A stretch of DNA of 64,000 nucleotides from Entamoeba invadens IP1 (lineage: Eukaryota > Evosea > Mastigamoebida > Endamoebidae): the NCBI RefSeq assembly GCF_000330505.1, contig NW_004191814.1:159695-223694 (forward strand), given 5' to 3'. The first letter of the stretch is position 1; every line of letters starts with the position of its first letter. Below are positions 1 through 9,880 of this stretch, in pieces. Below the pieces are notes generated by a model that saw only the letters and a program-made list of their open reading frames with translations, did not search any database and had not been told where the DNA came from. The position numbers and the translations under genes were made by a program.

Positions 1-1
1 T

Positions 2-736
2 GACATTGTTGTGTTTGAACGGTTGTCGAGAAATTTAACATTGAAGAACTTTGATATGGTTGTCATTTTCAAAGATCACAACAAGCCCGTGTTACCAATA
101 GGATCCGTTTCGAAAGTTGACTTGGACCACATTAAGAAGTGGTTGACGAAGTGTGACATTAAAACGTACGAGACACCACAAAGTTTGAACTGGACAAACA
201 TCATGGAGACGGTCAATAGCGATCAAGAACACTTTGAGGAGAATGGGTGGTCGTTCTTAAATCCAGACAATGGTTCAGAAGACTCGGAAGAAGAGGAACA
301 AGTGTACGAAGCGGTTGACGATGGTGATGACGAAGAGGATTTGTCAACAGATTTGTCAAGTGAGGAAGACGACGAAAGTTCAAGCGAGGAGGAAGAGGAC
401 GACTCTGGGGAAAGTTGGAGTGATTTGGAGAAACAGGCCATGAAAGACGATATGGTTAAAGACAGAGAGGAGCACGAAATGTTCGGGAGAGAGAAAATGA
501 TAAAGCAGCGAGAACGAACACAGAAGAAGTATGTGCCCCAAAGAACTACGACCATCCAGAACTTTTTCAAAAAGACAACCACAGCACCAACCAGAAGCTC
601 CGCACCAATGAAGAGAGAACCCATCAAAATGAATAAGGCCTTTGTTCCACAGAAGAAGGAGACGACATTTTCGTTGTCGGGTGGAGTGAAGAGAGGCCCT
701 CCAACTGCAGGGTCGTATGGGAAGAGAAAGCCGTAA
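2..736 (+). CDS. SPT16: FACT complex subunit Spt16, C-terminal part
   Basis: This is the 3' end of a gene that begins before the window; the frame is open from base 2. FACT is a histone chaperone that moves nucleosomes aside during transcription and replication. The visible part holds the end of the Rtt106-like middle domain, with the conserved block SLNWTNIMETV followed about 15 residues later by NGWSFL, which is typical of Spt16. A long acidic tail of Asp, Glu and Ser follows (roughly codons 88-140 of this fragment), then a basic, Thr- and Lys-rich end (KRGPPTAGSYGKRKP). The acidic tail is the histone-binding segment in the family. The family match is firm although only about 245 residues are present. 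Confidence 0.88.
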   Translation, partial: DIVVFERLSRNLTLKNFDMVVIFKDHNKPVLPIGSVSKVDLDHIKKWLTKCDIKTYETPQSLNWTNIMETVNSDQEHFEENGWSFLNPDNGSEDSEEEEQVYEAVDDGDDEEDLSTDLSSEEDDESSSEEEEDDSGESWSDLEKQAMKDDMVKDREEHEMFGREKMIKQRERTQKKYVPQRTTTIQNFFKKTTTAPTRSSAPMKREPIKMNKAFVPQKKETTFSLSGGVKRGPPTAGSYGKRKP

Positions 737-803
737 ACGCCATTATTGATTTTATGAGTTGATTTTTGTGTTTTAGAACTAGAAACGGAAAAGGTTGTGA
801 GTG

Positions 804-1001
804 ATGGAATGGACTTCAATTTACATTATCATTGTTACAATTCTCATTTTCGTTGTGTTTTTGTTGATTTTTGGTGCGTTGATGTGGTTCTTTTTGGGGA
901 AGTGCTCTCGAAGGAAATACACTGAACAGTCGGTACCAAATGACCCATTTTCGGAGGTTGCGTATACAAATCCCAATGGTGAGGACGAGGTAATTAATTA
1001 A
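804..1001 (+). CDS. small single-pass membrane protein, unknown
   Basis: A 65-residue protein with one strongly hydrophobic segment near the N-terminus (about residues 5-30: IYIIIVTILIFVVFLLIFG and onward), followed by a basic stretch (KCSRRK) and a polar acidic tail ending NGEDEVIN. The basic residues after the helix suggest the C-terminus faces the cytosol. It begins 67 bases after the Spt16 stop. A GTG directly precedes the ATG at 804; I use the ATG. I do not recognise a family. Spacer-like AT richness is absent, which supports a real gene, but the product is short. Confidence 0.55.
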   Translation: MEWTSIYIIIVTILIFVVFLLIFGALMWFFLGKCSRRKYTEQSVPNDPFSEVAYTNPNGEDEVIN

Positions 1002-1302
1002 CTTTACAATTACTTATTACTATAATAAGCTTTGTTTCATGGACCAATGTCGTGTGTTTTAGAAATTGTATTAAAGTAATGAGAATGAGCTTCATTACTA
1101 CCAAAAGGCTTGATATAATTGTGTTAAGAATTAATGTTTAATAGCGATAACAACAGGTCGATTAAAGATCAAATACTTTGATTGGAGTGTTATTGTATAG
1201 TTAAAAATATACTAAAAAAGTTACACAAATATGATAAAAAAACTTAGTAAAGAAAAGAGGTTTTTGTTGAAAGAAAAAAAAATAGGTTTTAAAGGAACTA
1301 GA

Positions 1303-2060
1303 ATGAAGTTGAATAAGATGTCGTTTTGCGAACAGATGGAAAATGATGACTATGAACTTGTTATGATCACGTACCCGCCAACTGTTTGTTGTGCGCACAT
1401 AATGTAATAATTAAATCTGTAAAAGGTTTCAAAGTAAATAACAACTAGTTTGACATTAAAAAATTATCAACACTTCAATACAACGTTAAAGGAAAGAAAG
1501 ACACCGTCAACCCACTTGAAAAAACAATGTATCAAAGCGTGGTCCCTCTCATCAACGATAAAGGGAAACTTTTTACCAAAAAACCATTTGTTGATGGATT
1601 TGAAGTTATTGACGACTCAAAGCCAACAGAAGTGTTAGAAGACGAAGAGATCGATTTCTTCCATTCAACCAAAGAGCCAAAGTATCACCCCGTCGATTGG
1701 GATAATTTGAAGGTTGATCCTGTTCCAAGTTATCCACTTACTAATTTTGTATACCACGGTGTAGTATCTCCCCTCAACTATGTTGCTGGTGAAACATATG
1801 TGATTCAAGAGGAGACTAAAACAGAGAAGAAGAAGAAAGAAAAGAAAGACAAGAAAGAAGACAAGAAAGAAGACAAGAAAGAAGAAGACAAGAAGGTAGT
1901 CACCACAGACGAGAAGGAAGAGAAGAAAGAGAAGAAAGAGAAGAAAAAGCATCGTTCCAAGAAAGACCGAACAGAAGGTGATGAAAAAGAGACTAAACAT
2001 CATCACCACCACCATCACCACCACAGGAGTGGGAAGAGCAAGAAAGATGAAAGCGAATAA
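1303..2060 (+). CDS. lysine-rich protein, possible RNA polymerase I subunit RPA34
   Basis: Two exons, 1303-1383 and 1449-2060, joined across a 65-base intron (GTTTGTTG...CTAG, phase 0), giving about 230 residues. Exon 2 reads open back to the acceptor without an ATG of its own, which supports the join. The N-terminus holds DDYELVMITYPPT then FDIKKLSTLQYNV, a layout like the start of the Pol I subunit A34.5 (a beta-rich domain with 'elv..P....l..L'). The middle is acidic and the C-terminal third is almost all Lys/Glu/Asp (KKKEKKDKKEDKK type) with nine consecutive His near the end. Length and basic tail match yeast Rpa34 (about 233 residues). The family name is inference; the gene structure is better supported. 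Alternative: an unrelated nucleolar KE-rich protein. Confidence 0.6.
1384..1448 (+). other. intron of the lysine-rich gene
   Basis: Donor GTTTGTTG after codon ACT (1381-1383) and acceptor AACTAG at 1443-1448; 65 bases, phase 0. Without removal, the first exon ends after 34 codons at TAA 1405. Confidence 0.7.
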
Positions 2061-2226
2061 GAACTTATTGACTGGAGAATGTGACTTTATTTCCATTTTG
2101 GTTGATCGTCTATAAATATCCCAATAAAACAAATTGTATATTACTAATAAAAATAATTATAAATTTAAACTAAAAGAAACACACCAAGAAAATACGAAAA
2201 GAAAATGAACTTCCCTTCAAAACCCT

Positions 2227-2946
2227 ATGAGCAGCACACAAGACATCAAACCGAACGAAAGGGTTGTCATCAAGAGAACCACCATTAATAGAATTGTAGA
2301 GGCCCGTCAGAAACGAAGGGAACTCCGCGAACGGTTGAGCGTCATCAGAAAGAAGAAGAACAGAGTCACCATCAAAATCAGTTTGTACAGTCTCCTTCAA
2401 AAACGCCGCTCGTTGATTGCGCAAGAGTCTAAGAAACGTCGTGTTGAGCGGAATGTGCTGAAAGGCGGTGTAGCTGGTATAGAAGGACTCATAGCAGTCA
2501 TCACAGTGAAAAACCCTAGAACGGCGGCGTATTACACCAAAGACTTTTTGAACGAACTTGACATCAATAAACAGTTCACTGTTCGTTTCATCCACGCAGA
2601 CGACGAAATTATTAAAAAACTGTACATCAGCGAAAATTACGTTCTTTTTGGGAAAGTCACAGAAGACACCGTCAGGCAACTCATATTGAAGAAAGGAGAA
2701 GTTATTGTCAATGGCGTCCCATGCGCTATTAAGTCAAACAAAGTTGTCAGAGATGCGTTTGCGGGGAAGTACGACGAAATCGAATGTGTCGAAGACTTGG
2801 TCAATGCCGTGTTGGACAAGAAATACGCAGAATACATCAACAAGATTCTCTGCCCTTTCCAAGTCGCCGGGACAGACTCCGAGTTCATCAAAACCAAAAA
2901 CGGACACGTCGATAACCTCGACGAGGCACTTATCGCTTTGATTTAA
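2227..2946 (+). CDS. ribosomal protein uL30/L7-like, probably Rlp7
   Basis: A 239-residue protein of the eukaryotic L7/uL30 family. The N-terminal 75 residues are a basic helix (EARQKRRELRERLSVIRKKK), as in L7 and Rlp7. The uL30 fold follows from about residue 84 (GLIAVITVKNPRTAAYYTKD), with the later block GKYDEIECVEDLVNAVLDK and CPFQ matching the family's 'GKYGIICVEDLIHEI...PF' region. The body is much more divergent than a true ribosomal L7 would be, which favours Rlp7, the nucleolar placeholder needed for 60S maturation. An out-of-frame ATG lies at 2205; the ATG at 2227 opens the conserved frame. Confidence 0.75.
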   Translation: MSSTQDIKPNERVVIKRTTINRIVEARQKRRELRERLSVIRKKKNRVTIKISLYSLLQKRRSLIAQESKKRRVERNVLKGGVAGIEGLIAVITVKNPRTAAYYTKDFLNELDINKQFTVRFIHADDEIIKKLYISENYVLFGKVTEDTVRQLILKKGEVIVNGVPCAIKSNKVVRDAFAGKYDEIECVEDLVNAVLDKKYAEYINKILCPFQVAGTDSEFIKTKNGHVDNLDEALIALI

Positions 2947-3072
2947 ACACATCTTGATTGACTTCTCTATTTTTATGGTTATAATAAATACAATGGTTGC
3001 TTTATTATAAATGTATAGTTCTTCTGACTGCACATTTTATAGTTAAATTATAAGAAGAAATGGTAAATTGAG

Positions 3073-4464
3073 TTAATTGATGCAATCGGCATAGTCTGAC
3101 TCGCGCATGTTCTGCATTGAGCATAATCTCTGCTTTCGGCAAGTCCCCTCACAAGAGTAAGGGAGTTCCATTGCATAGTGTTTCATGAACTTGGCCCACA
3201 TTGTGTCGTCATTGGTAAGCAAGTCGTTGAGTCTGCCCATCTCTGTGTTACCCAAATCGACAAGTCCATACTCTTCACAGGCACTGTACGTCTTTTGCCA
3301 ATCATATTTCCTATTTTCATTACATTTGTTGATATCCAACACGTAAGTAGTGAAGTCGACAAATTTATTCTCGGAGTATTTGTAGAGTCTTAGACCGGGG
3401 TTTGCGCCGTTTGGAGTCATAGGAGGGTTGTTAATACATGAATAGAATGGGTTTTGTGGTGGATATATTCTGTACGACTCGATGTGGTTATGACCACACA
3501 AGTGTCCGACTATGACATCATTGAATTCTTTGTAAAGTGACAAGAAGTCTTGTGTAAAGTATGCGTTGACATCCATCATACCAGTCGCCTTCAAGCCAGC
3601 GCACTCATGTGAGATGATAATAGTTTTCTCTCCTTTTGCTTTCAATGTGTGTAAAGTAGTATTGAACCAGGCCATCATATCGCCCGGGTCGACTTCTGGG
3701 TATCTCCCTGCATGAGGGTTCATGATATCAAAGTATGCTGTTTGCAATGAAATGACATTCATCCCATTGGGAAGTTTAATAATGTAATACCCTCCCTTCT
3801 TGACAGTGTCCAATTGTTCCTGTGCTAACCAGTCACTCCACCAGACACTCATGTTCTCCAACATCCATGTTGATTCAGGTGGGTAATTCCAGAATGATGT
3901 TTCGAAGTAGTCGTGCTATCGAATGAATATGTACTCTTATAATAATATAAAGAAGAGTGTGACAAACGTTTCCAATTGAAGGTAATACAGTGAATCCGGG
4001 AAGATGTTGTTTCAGTGCGTCATGAAACGTTTTTAAGTCGTTTAAATTTCTTTGTTTAGTCATTTGGAACATATCCGATGGGATGACATCCATCAACCAA
4101 ATCACAGTCGTTGATTTATCTTTGTTCTTGTAAATAAAATCAGCACCAGACATGATTGTATCAAGAGGAGCATGGCACGAGTGACTTCCACAAAACCCTG
4201 CTGTAGTCGTGTCTCCATTCTTTGGTACAGAGTCGTTGTGGCAGCACTGTTTTGTCATTATTTTCAAACGAAAGAGTGAATTGTTTTAAAATGTAATAAA
4301 CAAACGTCGATCATTTTACAATTGGAATAGCCACCCTCCGCAAATTTCGAGTCGAAGTGTGTGTCAGAAATCACCCACACATAATCTTCTAGAGCGTTTG
4401 ATAATACAACCATAATAATCAACAATAACATGCCCGTATGATTTTCGAGTTGTGTTGTTTTCAA
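3073..4464 (-). CDS. secreted acid sphingomyelinase-like phosphodiesterase
   Basis: Three exons on the minus strand: 4464-4306, 4246-3968 and 3915-3073, giving 426 residues. The N-terminus has a signal peptide (about residues 11-26, GMLLLIIMVVLSNALE). The calcineurin-like metallophosphoesterase motifs are complete: DTH (Asp34, His36), GNHD (residues 145-148, split by intron 2 between Asn and His), ISHE and GHNH. This is the ASM/SMPDL3 family, which cleaves phosphodiester bonds of sphingomyelin or nucleotides outside the cell or in lysosomes. The C-terminal region is Cys-rich (CEGTCRKQRLC), as in the family. The introns are 59 bases (4247-4305) and 52 bases (3916-3967), both starting GTTTGT and phase 0. 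Substrate cannot be told from sequence. Confidence 0.88.
3916..3967 (-). other. intron 2 of sphingomyelinase-like gene
   Basis: 52 bases, donor GTTTGTCA and acceptor CGATAG on the minus strand, phase 0. It separates GN from HD of the metal-binding GNHD motif. Confidence 0.85.
4247..4305 (-). other. intron 1 of sphingomyelinase-like gene
   Basis: 59 bases, donor GTTTGTTT and acceptor AAACAG on the minus strand, phase 0. Its removal joins CKMID to CCHNDSVPK. Confidence 0.8.
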
Positions 4465-5041
4465 AAGATACTTCTTTTGAACATCAAAAATATTCCAACT
4501 TTTAAATTGTTTTGTAGTGCAGAATCATTGGCTTAAATATTTATTGATTTAAAATGGTGGATGTATTGGATTTCTATTAATATAATACCTATTATTATAA
4601 AATTACTTAATAAATGAAACAATAAATTTTTAAGAAGTTTCGGTTATTATTATAGTTTTTATTAGTATAAAATTATTATATAAAAAATAAATATAATATT
4701 AAAAACTATTTTTCCAAGAATAGAATCAATAGATTTTTTAATTAATTATTTATAGAAGTATTCATTAATTTTTAAACTTGTTTTGCCCTAAAATGATTTA
4801 TTAATTTATTAATAATAATATAATAATTGTATATAATTAATTATTATAAATGTGGTTTAATTATTTTGAAATTTAAAAAAATACAACTGCCAAACCATAT
4901 ATAATAGTATAATATATCTATTATCTAATATATTTCATTTTATTGATTTTATTTAATTCAGTCTTCTCAGTTTTAATCCAAACATAAGATTAACAAGTAA
5001 CTATTTAATTATGATATGAGAACTATACTCTTTGGTTTAAT
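4465..5041. other. AT-rich intergenic spacer
   Basis: Very AT-rich, with many TAATAAT and TATAATA stretches. It lies between a start (sphingomyelinase-like gene) and a stop (acidic protein) on the minus strand. I see no gene. Confidence 0.6.
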
Positions 5042-5338
5042 TCAGAGCTTAGGCGAATGGCTTTGTTTGTTATTGAGCATAAAGGCCAAAACATCTTCCA
5101 TTCTGTCGTCTGTGGTGAAAGTAATGGGGACTGACGGCGACTCAACCCGGTCATCATCGTCATCATCTGAGTCGTCGACTGAGTTCGATTGGAATGGGGA
5201 TTGTGAGACCTCACAGGTGTTCTTTTCGTTGTTATGTTGTGTCACACATATCTTATCATAAAAGTTGCTTTTAATTCTGGAGTAGCGGTTCATTGTTTCT
5301 GGTGTGATGTACTCTGCTTGCTCGAGTTGTGTGTTCAT
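5042..5338 (-). CDS. hypothetical protein with acidic Asp run, 5' end uncertain
   Basis: From the first in-frame ATG at 5338 the product has 98 residues (MNTQLEQAEYITPETMNRY...), with a run of seven Asp (VDDSDDDDDDR) and a Ser/Pro-rich stretch. The frame stays open upstream to 5470 without an ATG, and that extension looks protein-like (GHDFKPQIRVRSKDFWTNF). A 5' exon upstream of about 5465 therefore seems likely, but I could not find a GTTTG donor joined to an ATG exon. I do not recognise the family. Confidence 0.45.
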   Translation of the reverse strand: MNTQLEQAEYITPETMNRYSRIKSNFYDKICVTQHNNEKNTCEVSQSPFQSNSVDDSDDDDDDRVESPSVPITFTTDDRMEDVLAFMLNNKQSHSPKL

Positions 5339-5470
5339 TGACTGATGCTTTCTTGTTTCGAGTAGATTCTTTTTATTTATAAGGCCTTTTGCCAAGTCAT
5401 AAAAATTTGTCCAAAAATCTTTCGAACGCACTCTTATTTGAGGTTTAAAGTCATGTCCCCGCTTTTTACT

Positions 5471-6875
5471 TCATTTTTACGTATTTATTATTAGTTGACG
5501 ATTTTTGGATGAAGTTGTTTTCTTTGAAGGGCCTTTTTTTGAAGAAAACACGAACCTATTTTTAATCTAAAGCCCTTTCATGAATATTTTTTACTGAAAT
5601 TTTCCCGGTTATTGAGGATATATTCGATAGTTAGTTCAAACAATAAAAAACTGAAAATTCAACTAGGTTTCTGTGCTTTTTTTATTGTGAAGTTTAAATA
5701 GTTGGTAAAATAGTGGATGACCAAACGCTTAGAAATGCATATTTGTTTATGAAGTGAATTCTTTTTTCTTTTTAAATAACCAACAAAACTGAACATTCAC
5801 ACATACAATTATTAAATCAATATAATTAAATTATCCATTACTTATTGTTTTTAATTGGTTGGTTTGTTTTTTAATTTAAAGTAATTTAATTTGTAAAAAT
5901 ATATTTCATATAATTAGTTATTATGATAAAGAAGGTCTATTTCTCAATGCTTTTTAAACTCAATATTTTTTTTAATATTTATACTTATGCTGTTAAATAT
6001 GCTTTTTTGATACCACTTTAGTTTTTATGTTGATTCAAGACTTTTTCAAACCATCGAAATTTTTTGTTAAAAGGGTTATTAAAAATAAAAATAAATGAAT
6101 TAACAACAATCGAAACTTACAAAATTCTTTTTGATTCATTTTTAAAAACTTATAATTTTTACCATTCAAACTAATTTGGTTTAAACAAAAATAATTATTT
6201 AAAATTGTTTGTTTAACCTTTTTAAATATTTTAAATCTTTTTTTTAAATACAATTGATATATAGTTTATTTTAATTAATATTTTAATTAATTTATTAAAT
6301 TGATTATTTTTTTTGTGAAAGCAGCCTTGTTTTTTTTTGCCAAAAATAAAATAAATCAACTTTGATTATTTTATTAGTTTAGTTTACCATAAACAAATTA
6401 ATGTGAATATTTTCAAACACGTTTTTACTTTGATAATTACAATATTAAAGCCAATAGTTATCCTGTTTTTTAGTTTGGAATATTCAAACCAAATAATTAG
6501 TATATATATAAATTTGAACTATTTAATATAATTAATTTGATATAAATTATAGTTAAAAAATCAAATAAAAATTAATTCGTTTAACTATTTTTACTAATTT
6601 AAATAATAGATACAATTAATTATAGTTATATTCTGATTTTATAATACTAAGATTTATTATTAAATATTATAGTATGTAATAGTTACATATTATTAAAAAT
6701 AAGACTCAAAATTATTATTATAGAATAACATTATTCATTAGTTAAAAATAACATAATCATTAGTATGTAAAAATATAGTGTTTCTATCACTTATGATATA
6801 ATTAATCTAAATACAATAAAACTAAAAGTGTATCTTAATGGTTTGATAATTAAAAAAGACGAAAGTAAGATTGTC
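5471..6875. other. long AT-rich intergenic region
   Basis: About 1.4 kb of A/T homopolymers and short AT repeats. One minus-strand open frame at 6035-6253 is made almost only of Lys, Asn, Phe, Leu and Ile and reads as chance. Nothing else is visible. Confidence 0.6.
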
Positions 6876-7082
6876 TCAGAAATTATAGTCCGGCACAAAG
6901 TCGTCACCGTTTGTTTCGACAAAATCTGATGTGTCAAATGTCAAGTTCAGATTCTTTCTTTTTTCACCTATCTCTTTTCCTCTCATTCCTTTTCCCGCTC
7001 TTCTCATGTCGTTTTCGTGAAAGTCGTCGTGCATCCCTTCGAACCTTGGATCACGTCTTCCCATGCCCATCATAAAGTCCAT
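6876..7082 (-). CDS. small hypothetical protein
   Basis: A 68-residue product rich in Met, Gly, Arg and Asp (MDFMMGMGRRDPRFEGMHDD...), ending DFVPDYNF. Base composition is clearly richer in G and C than the spacers on both sides. It is transcribed away from the Noc1/Mak21 gene, 231 bases upstream of it. No transmembrane segment or known domain is seen. Confidence 0.45.
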   Translation of the reverse strand: MDFMMGMGRRDPRFEGMHDDFHENDMRRAGKGMRGKEIGEKRKNLNLTFDTSDFVETNGDDFVPDYNF

Positions 7083-7313
7083 TCTTTAATTTCAATATTC
7101 AGTTCATTGAATTTTTGAGGTATGTCATTCTCTTTAATGTTTTTTATTTGTAATTATGTTATTTAAAAGCAAATGAATATAAAAAAACGAGACTAGATTT
7201 TTTGATTAAAAAGACCCGATTTTGTTGCAAAACAGCTCGTACAAAACTAATAATAAGAATAGAGGAAACCCTTTTTTTTATAACAAAAAGTTCACCAGTA
7301 TAACCCTTTTCAT

Positions 7314-9524
7314 ATGTCTGATACTGATTACACCGACCATTGGTGGAAGGGTATCTCCTTCACCCCCGTGAAAGTCAAAAACGATATGAGCCTTGCACAG
7401 AAAAAGCACGAGATTGCTAAAAATAAGTACGACCAATTAGTGCTTGAAAGCGAAAAGGAGGCAGTCAATTCAAAAGACGGGAAATGGATGAGAAACCTTG
7501 TGAATACCGGTACATACTCCGATCAAGTAAAAGCACTTGCTTTATTAGTCAGAAGTAACCCACTTACTTGTCTCGAGTATTTAGTCCAACTGCTGGCTAT
7601 CTGTGAAAAAAAGAACAAAGACGTCTCGGACTTAGCTATCCGCGCGTCTAAAGAACTTTTCATTGACATTCTCCTTCCCGATGAGCCTCTCCTTTTCTTT
7701 ATTGAAAATGACTTCACTAAGGCAAATACCTATCAATTGGCTCAAATGTATTTCATGAACGCATTGAAAGACTCATTTGCGAAGTACATTCATTCCCTTA
7801 AACGTCAATCGTCCGAAGTTTTGAACCAATTCAAATTGAGTGCGGTACGGATTGCGGGAGAGTTGGCTGTCAAAAAGCACGAAGCGCAAATTGATTTGTT
7901 GAGTGTCGTTGCAAACAAACTTGATGATAAGGATCGAGTTGCGTCATCCAAAGTACAGATTTACCTCACACAGATCCTCGAAAGATACATTCAAATGACT
8001 CCCTATGTGATTGATGTGTTGAAACAGTACATTAACAAGCCTGATATTACAACACAAATGATCCAAACCATTCTCGCCGTCTTTTCTAAAGTCTCGTTGT
8101 CACGTGTAGGTCACTCCGTTGCCGAGGAATTATTAAAATTGAGTATTAAATTCTTCAATGCAGTTGTAGATAAGAAAAAGTTCAACAAGAAGACCGACTC
8201 CAAAGTTGTTGAAAACGCCGTCAGAAGTATCAAGCGTTGTTCTTTATCTTCACGCGACTTTAGTGGCATTCTTGAAAATATAGACGGACTCTATGAAGCT
8301 GCAAAACACTTGGAGTTCGCACGTATGTTGGACGTCTTTGTTGTTCTTTCGTTAGTTAATAAGAAGAGTAAAAGCAAACGATATTTGAAGTTGTTGTACA
8401 CGAAGATGAATGAATTGCCCTCTCTTCGATCAAAAAAGATATACACCTTCTTAGAGATCGTCGAAAGCTCATTGAACGAATTTACTTCATACGACGTCGT
8501 CGCTTCATTCATTCGAAAAATGTTGATATTATCATTGGAAATGAAACCCCCTGTCATTTGCAAAATACTTGCAATCGTTAACAATTGGATCAATGTTTAT
8601 CCTCCACTGAAGTCCATGTTCACCGCATCAAACTATTTCGATGAAGAAGAAAATTACAAGGATCTGGACGACTCCGAACAAAAAGACGACAAAGTCGAGA
8701 AAGAAGAGCATAAGACAAGTTCTTCTGATGATGAGGAGGACGAGACTGACAACTCCGACTTCATTAATAAGAAGAAGAAACACGCCAAACCACAGAATTT
8801 GTATGGCGCAAATCAGAAGTTTGATGTCTGCGGATATGATATGACACAAATATTCCCAGAGAAGACGGGTGCTGTTACTACCAAGTGTTTTGAACTCACG
8901 TACTTAGTAAATCACTACAACCCGTCTGTCCGTAGATACGCAAAATTACTTGTTGCTGGTATGCCTTACACTGTCGGGAAGTACGACTGGTGGTCTTTAA
9001 CTCCAGCCGTTATGCTTTCCCGCTTCAAGTTGAAAACCTTGACTGTTCATTTCAAGTCCGAGAAGATTAAAAATGAAGTCATGCTATGTTCCCCTGTCAA
9101 CTCTGAAGAATTTTTGCGATTCGATCGAAGTAAAGTCTTACCAGAGCTTTTGTTCTTCTTCGACTATTACACCGAAAACCACGTGGAAAAGGGGTTGGCT
9201 ATGCCCGATAAGTTAAATATGGATTACTCGGACGATTTGGAAGAAGACGATGAGACGTTGTATGGAGGAAATGTGCCGCACAAAGCGGAGAGTCAAATTG
9301 AAGGGCAAGTCGTTGATTTCGATGTTCCACAAGAGAAGGTTGAGAAGGATGACAGCGATGAATACTCATATGAGGATTTAACGTTTGGTGGGGATTTGAC
9401 TGGTACCATTCCGGATGACGAAGAAGACATGGATTTAATAGATGTTGGAGAATTAAAAGAACATAGCGATGATGAAGAAGAAACGAAAAGTTCTAAGAGA
9501 AAGAGAAATCAAAAGGATGAGTGA
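7314..9524 (+). CDS. NOC1: Noc1/Mak21 (CEBPZ) ribosome biogenesis factor
   Basis: 736 residues. Noc1/Mak21 works with Noc2 in the nucleolus on early 60S precursors. The N-terminal half is helical-repeat-like, including 'SDQVKALALLVRSNPL' near residue 68. The CBF/Mak21 signature spans about residues 395-590: FIRKMLILSLEMKPPVICKI, an acidic insert (DSEQKDDKVEKEEHK and DDEEDETDNSD), then CFELTYLVNHYNPSVRRYAK and LLVAGMPYTVGKYDWWSL, matching the family's 'EL..L..H.HPSV..fA..LL.G..I.Y.gdpl' block. The C-terminus is acidic with a basic tail (KSSKRKRNQKDE). It is somewhat shorter than yeast Mak21 (about 1025 residues). Confidence 0.85.
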   Translation: MSDTDYTDHWWKGISFTPVKVKNDMSLAQKKHEIAKNKYDQLVLESEKEAVNSKDGKWMRNLVNTGTYSDQVKALALLVRSNPLTCLEYLVQLLAICEKKNKDVSDLAIRASKELFIDILLPDEPLLFFIENDFTKANTYQLAQMYFMNALKDSFAKYIHSLKRQSSEVLNQFKLSAVRIAGELAVKKHEAQIDLLSVVANKLDDKDRVASSKVQIYLTQILERYIQMTPYVIDVLKQYINKPDITTQMIQTILAVFSKVSLSRVGHSVAEELLKLSIKFFNAVVDKKKFNKKTDSKVVENAVRSIKRCSLSSRDFSGILENIDGLYEAAKHLEFARMLDVFVVLSLVNKKSKSKRYLKLLYTKMNELPSLRSKKIYTFLEIVESSLNEFTSYDVVASFIRKMLILSLEMKPPVICKILAIVNNWINVYPPLKSMFTASNYFDEEENYKDLDDSEQKDDKVEKEEHKTSSSDDEEDETDNSDFINKKKKHAKPQNLYGANQKFDVCGYDMTQIFPEKTGAVTTKCFELTYLVNHYNPSVRRYAKLLVAGMPYTVGKYDWWSLTPAVMLSRFKLKTLTVHFKSEKIKNEVMLCSPVNSEEFLRFDRSKVLPELLFFFDYYTENHVEKGLAMPDKLNMDYSDDLEEDDETLYGGNVPHKAESQIEGQVVDFDVPQEKVEKDDSDEYSYEDLTFGGDLTGTIPDDEEDMDLIDVGELKEHSDDEEETKSSKRKRNQKDE

Positions 9525-9880
9525 AAGTGATTGAAGAGATTTTTGATAGAGTTTATATCCTTTGTATAAGACTTTTTTTGTCTAAGATATTTGTGTAAGA
9601 ATTGCAAGTAACGAATCAAAAAAAGTCAACTATATTTCTAGTTATAAAACTATAATTTTTACTATAACACAATCAATAAATAAAGTGAAATAAAAAGTCT
9701 TAAACGGTTCAAAAAATATCGGAAGTTCTCTATTGATATGATAACACTAATCAACAAGTAAATGTTTGTTTTTTAGATTTCTATGTACCGATAAAACTAT
9801 CTACAAAAACTTATTTTTGTATGCCGACTTTGTTTTCAGACGCTGAATAAAAAAGATAAAAAGAACCAAAAAGTCCAGAG
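9525..9880. other. AT-rich intergenic spacer
   Basis: Contains several ACTATAA/TTATAGT hexamers at 9630-9670 just past the Noc1 stop, possibly part of 3' end signals. No gene seen. Confidence 0.5.

Noticed and set aside
223..819. 198-codon minus frame opposite Spt16
   Set aside because: It is antisense to the acidic and basic tail of Spt16 and is Ser-rich for that reason alone.
1665..2132. 155-codon hydrophobic minus frame opposite the lysine-rich gene
   Set aside because: It is the reverse of AAG/GAA codons (CTT/TTC gives Leu/Phe) and so looks like a membrane protein by composition only.
6035..6253. 72-codon minus frame in the 5.5-6.9 kb spacer
   Set aside because: Composition is identical to the AT-rich spacer (Lys, Asn, Phe, Leu, Ile only).
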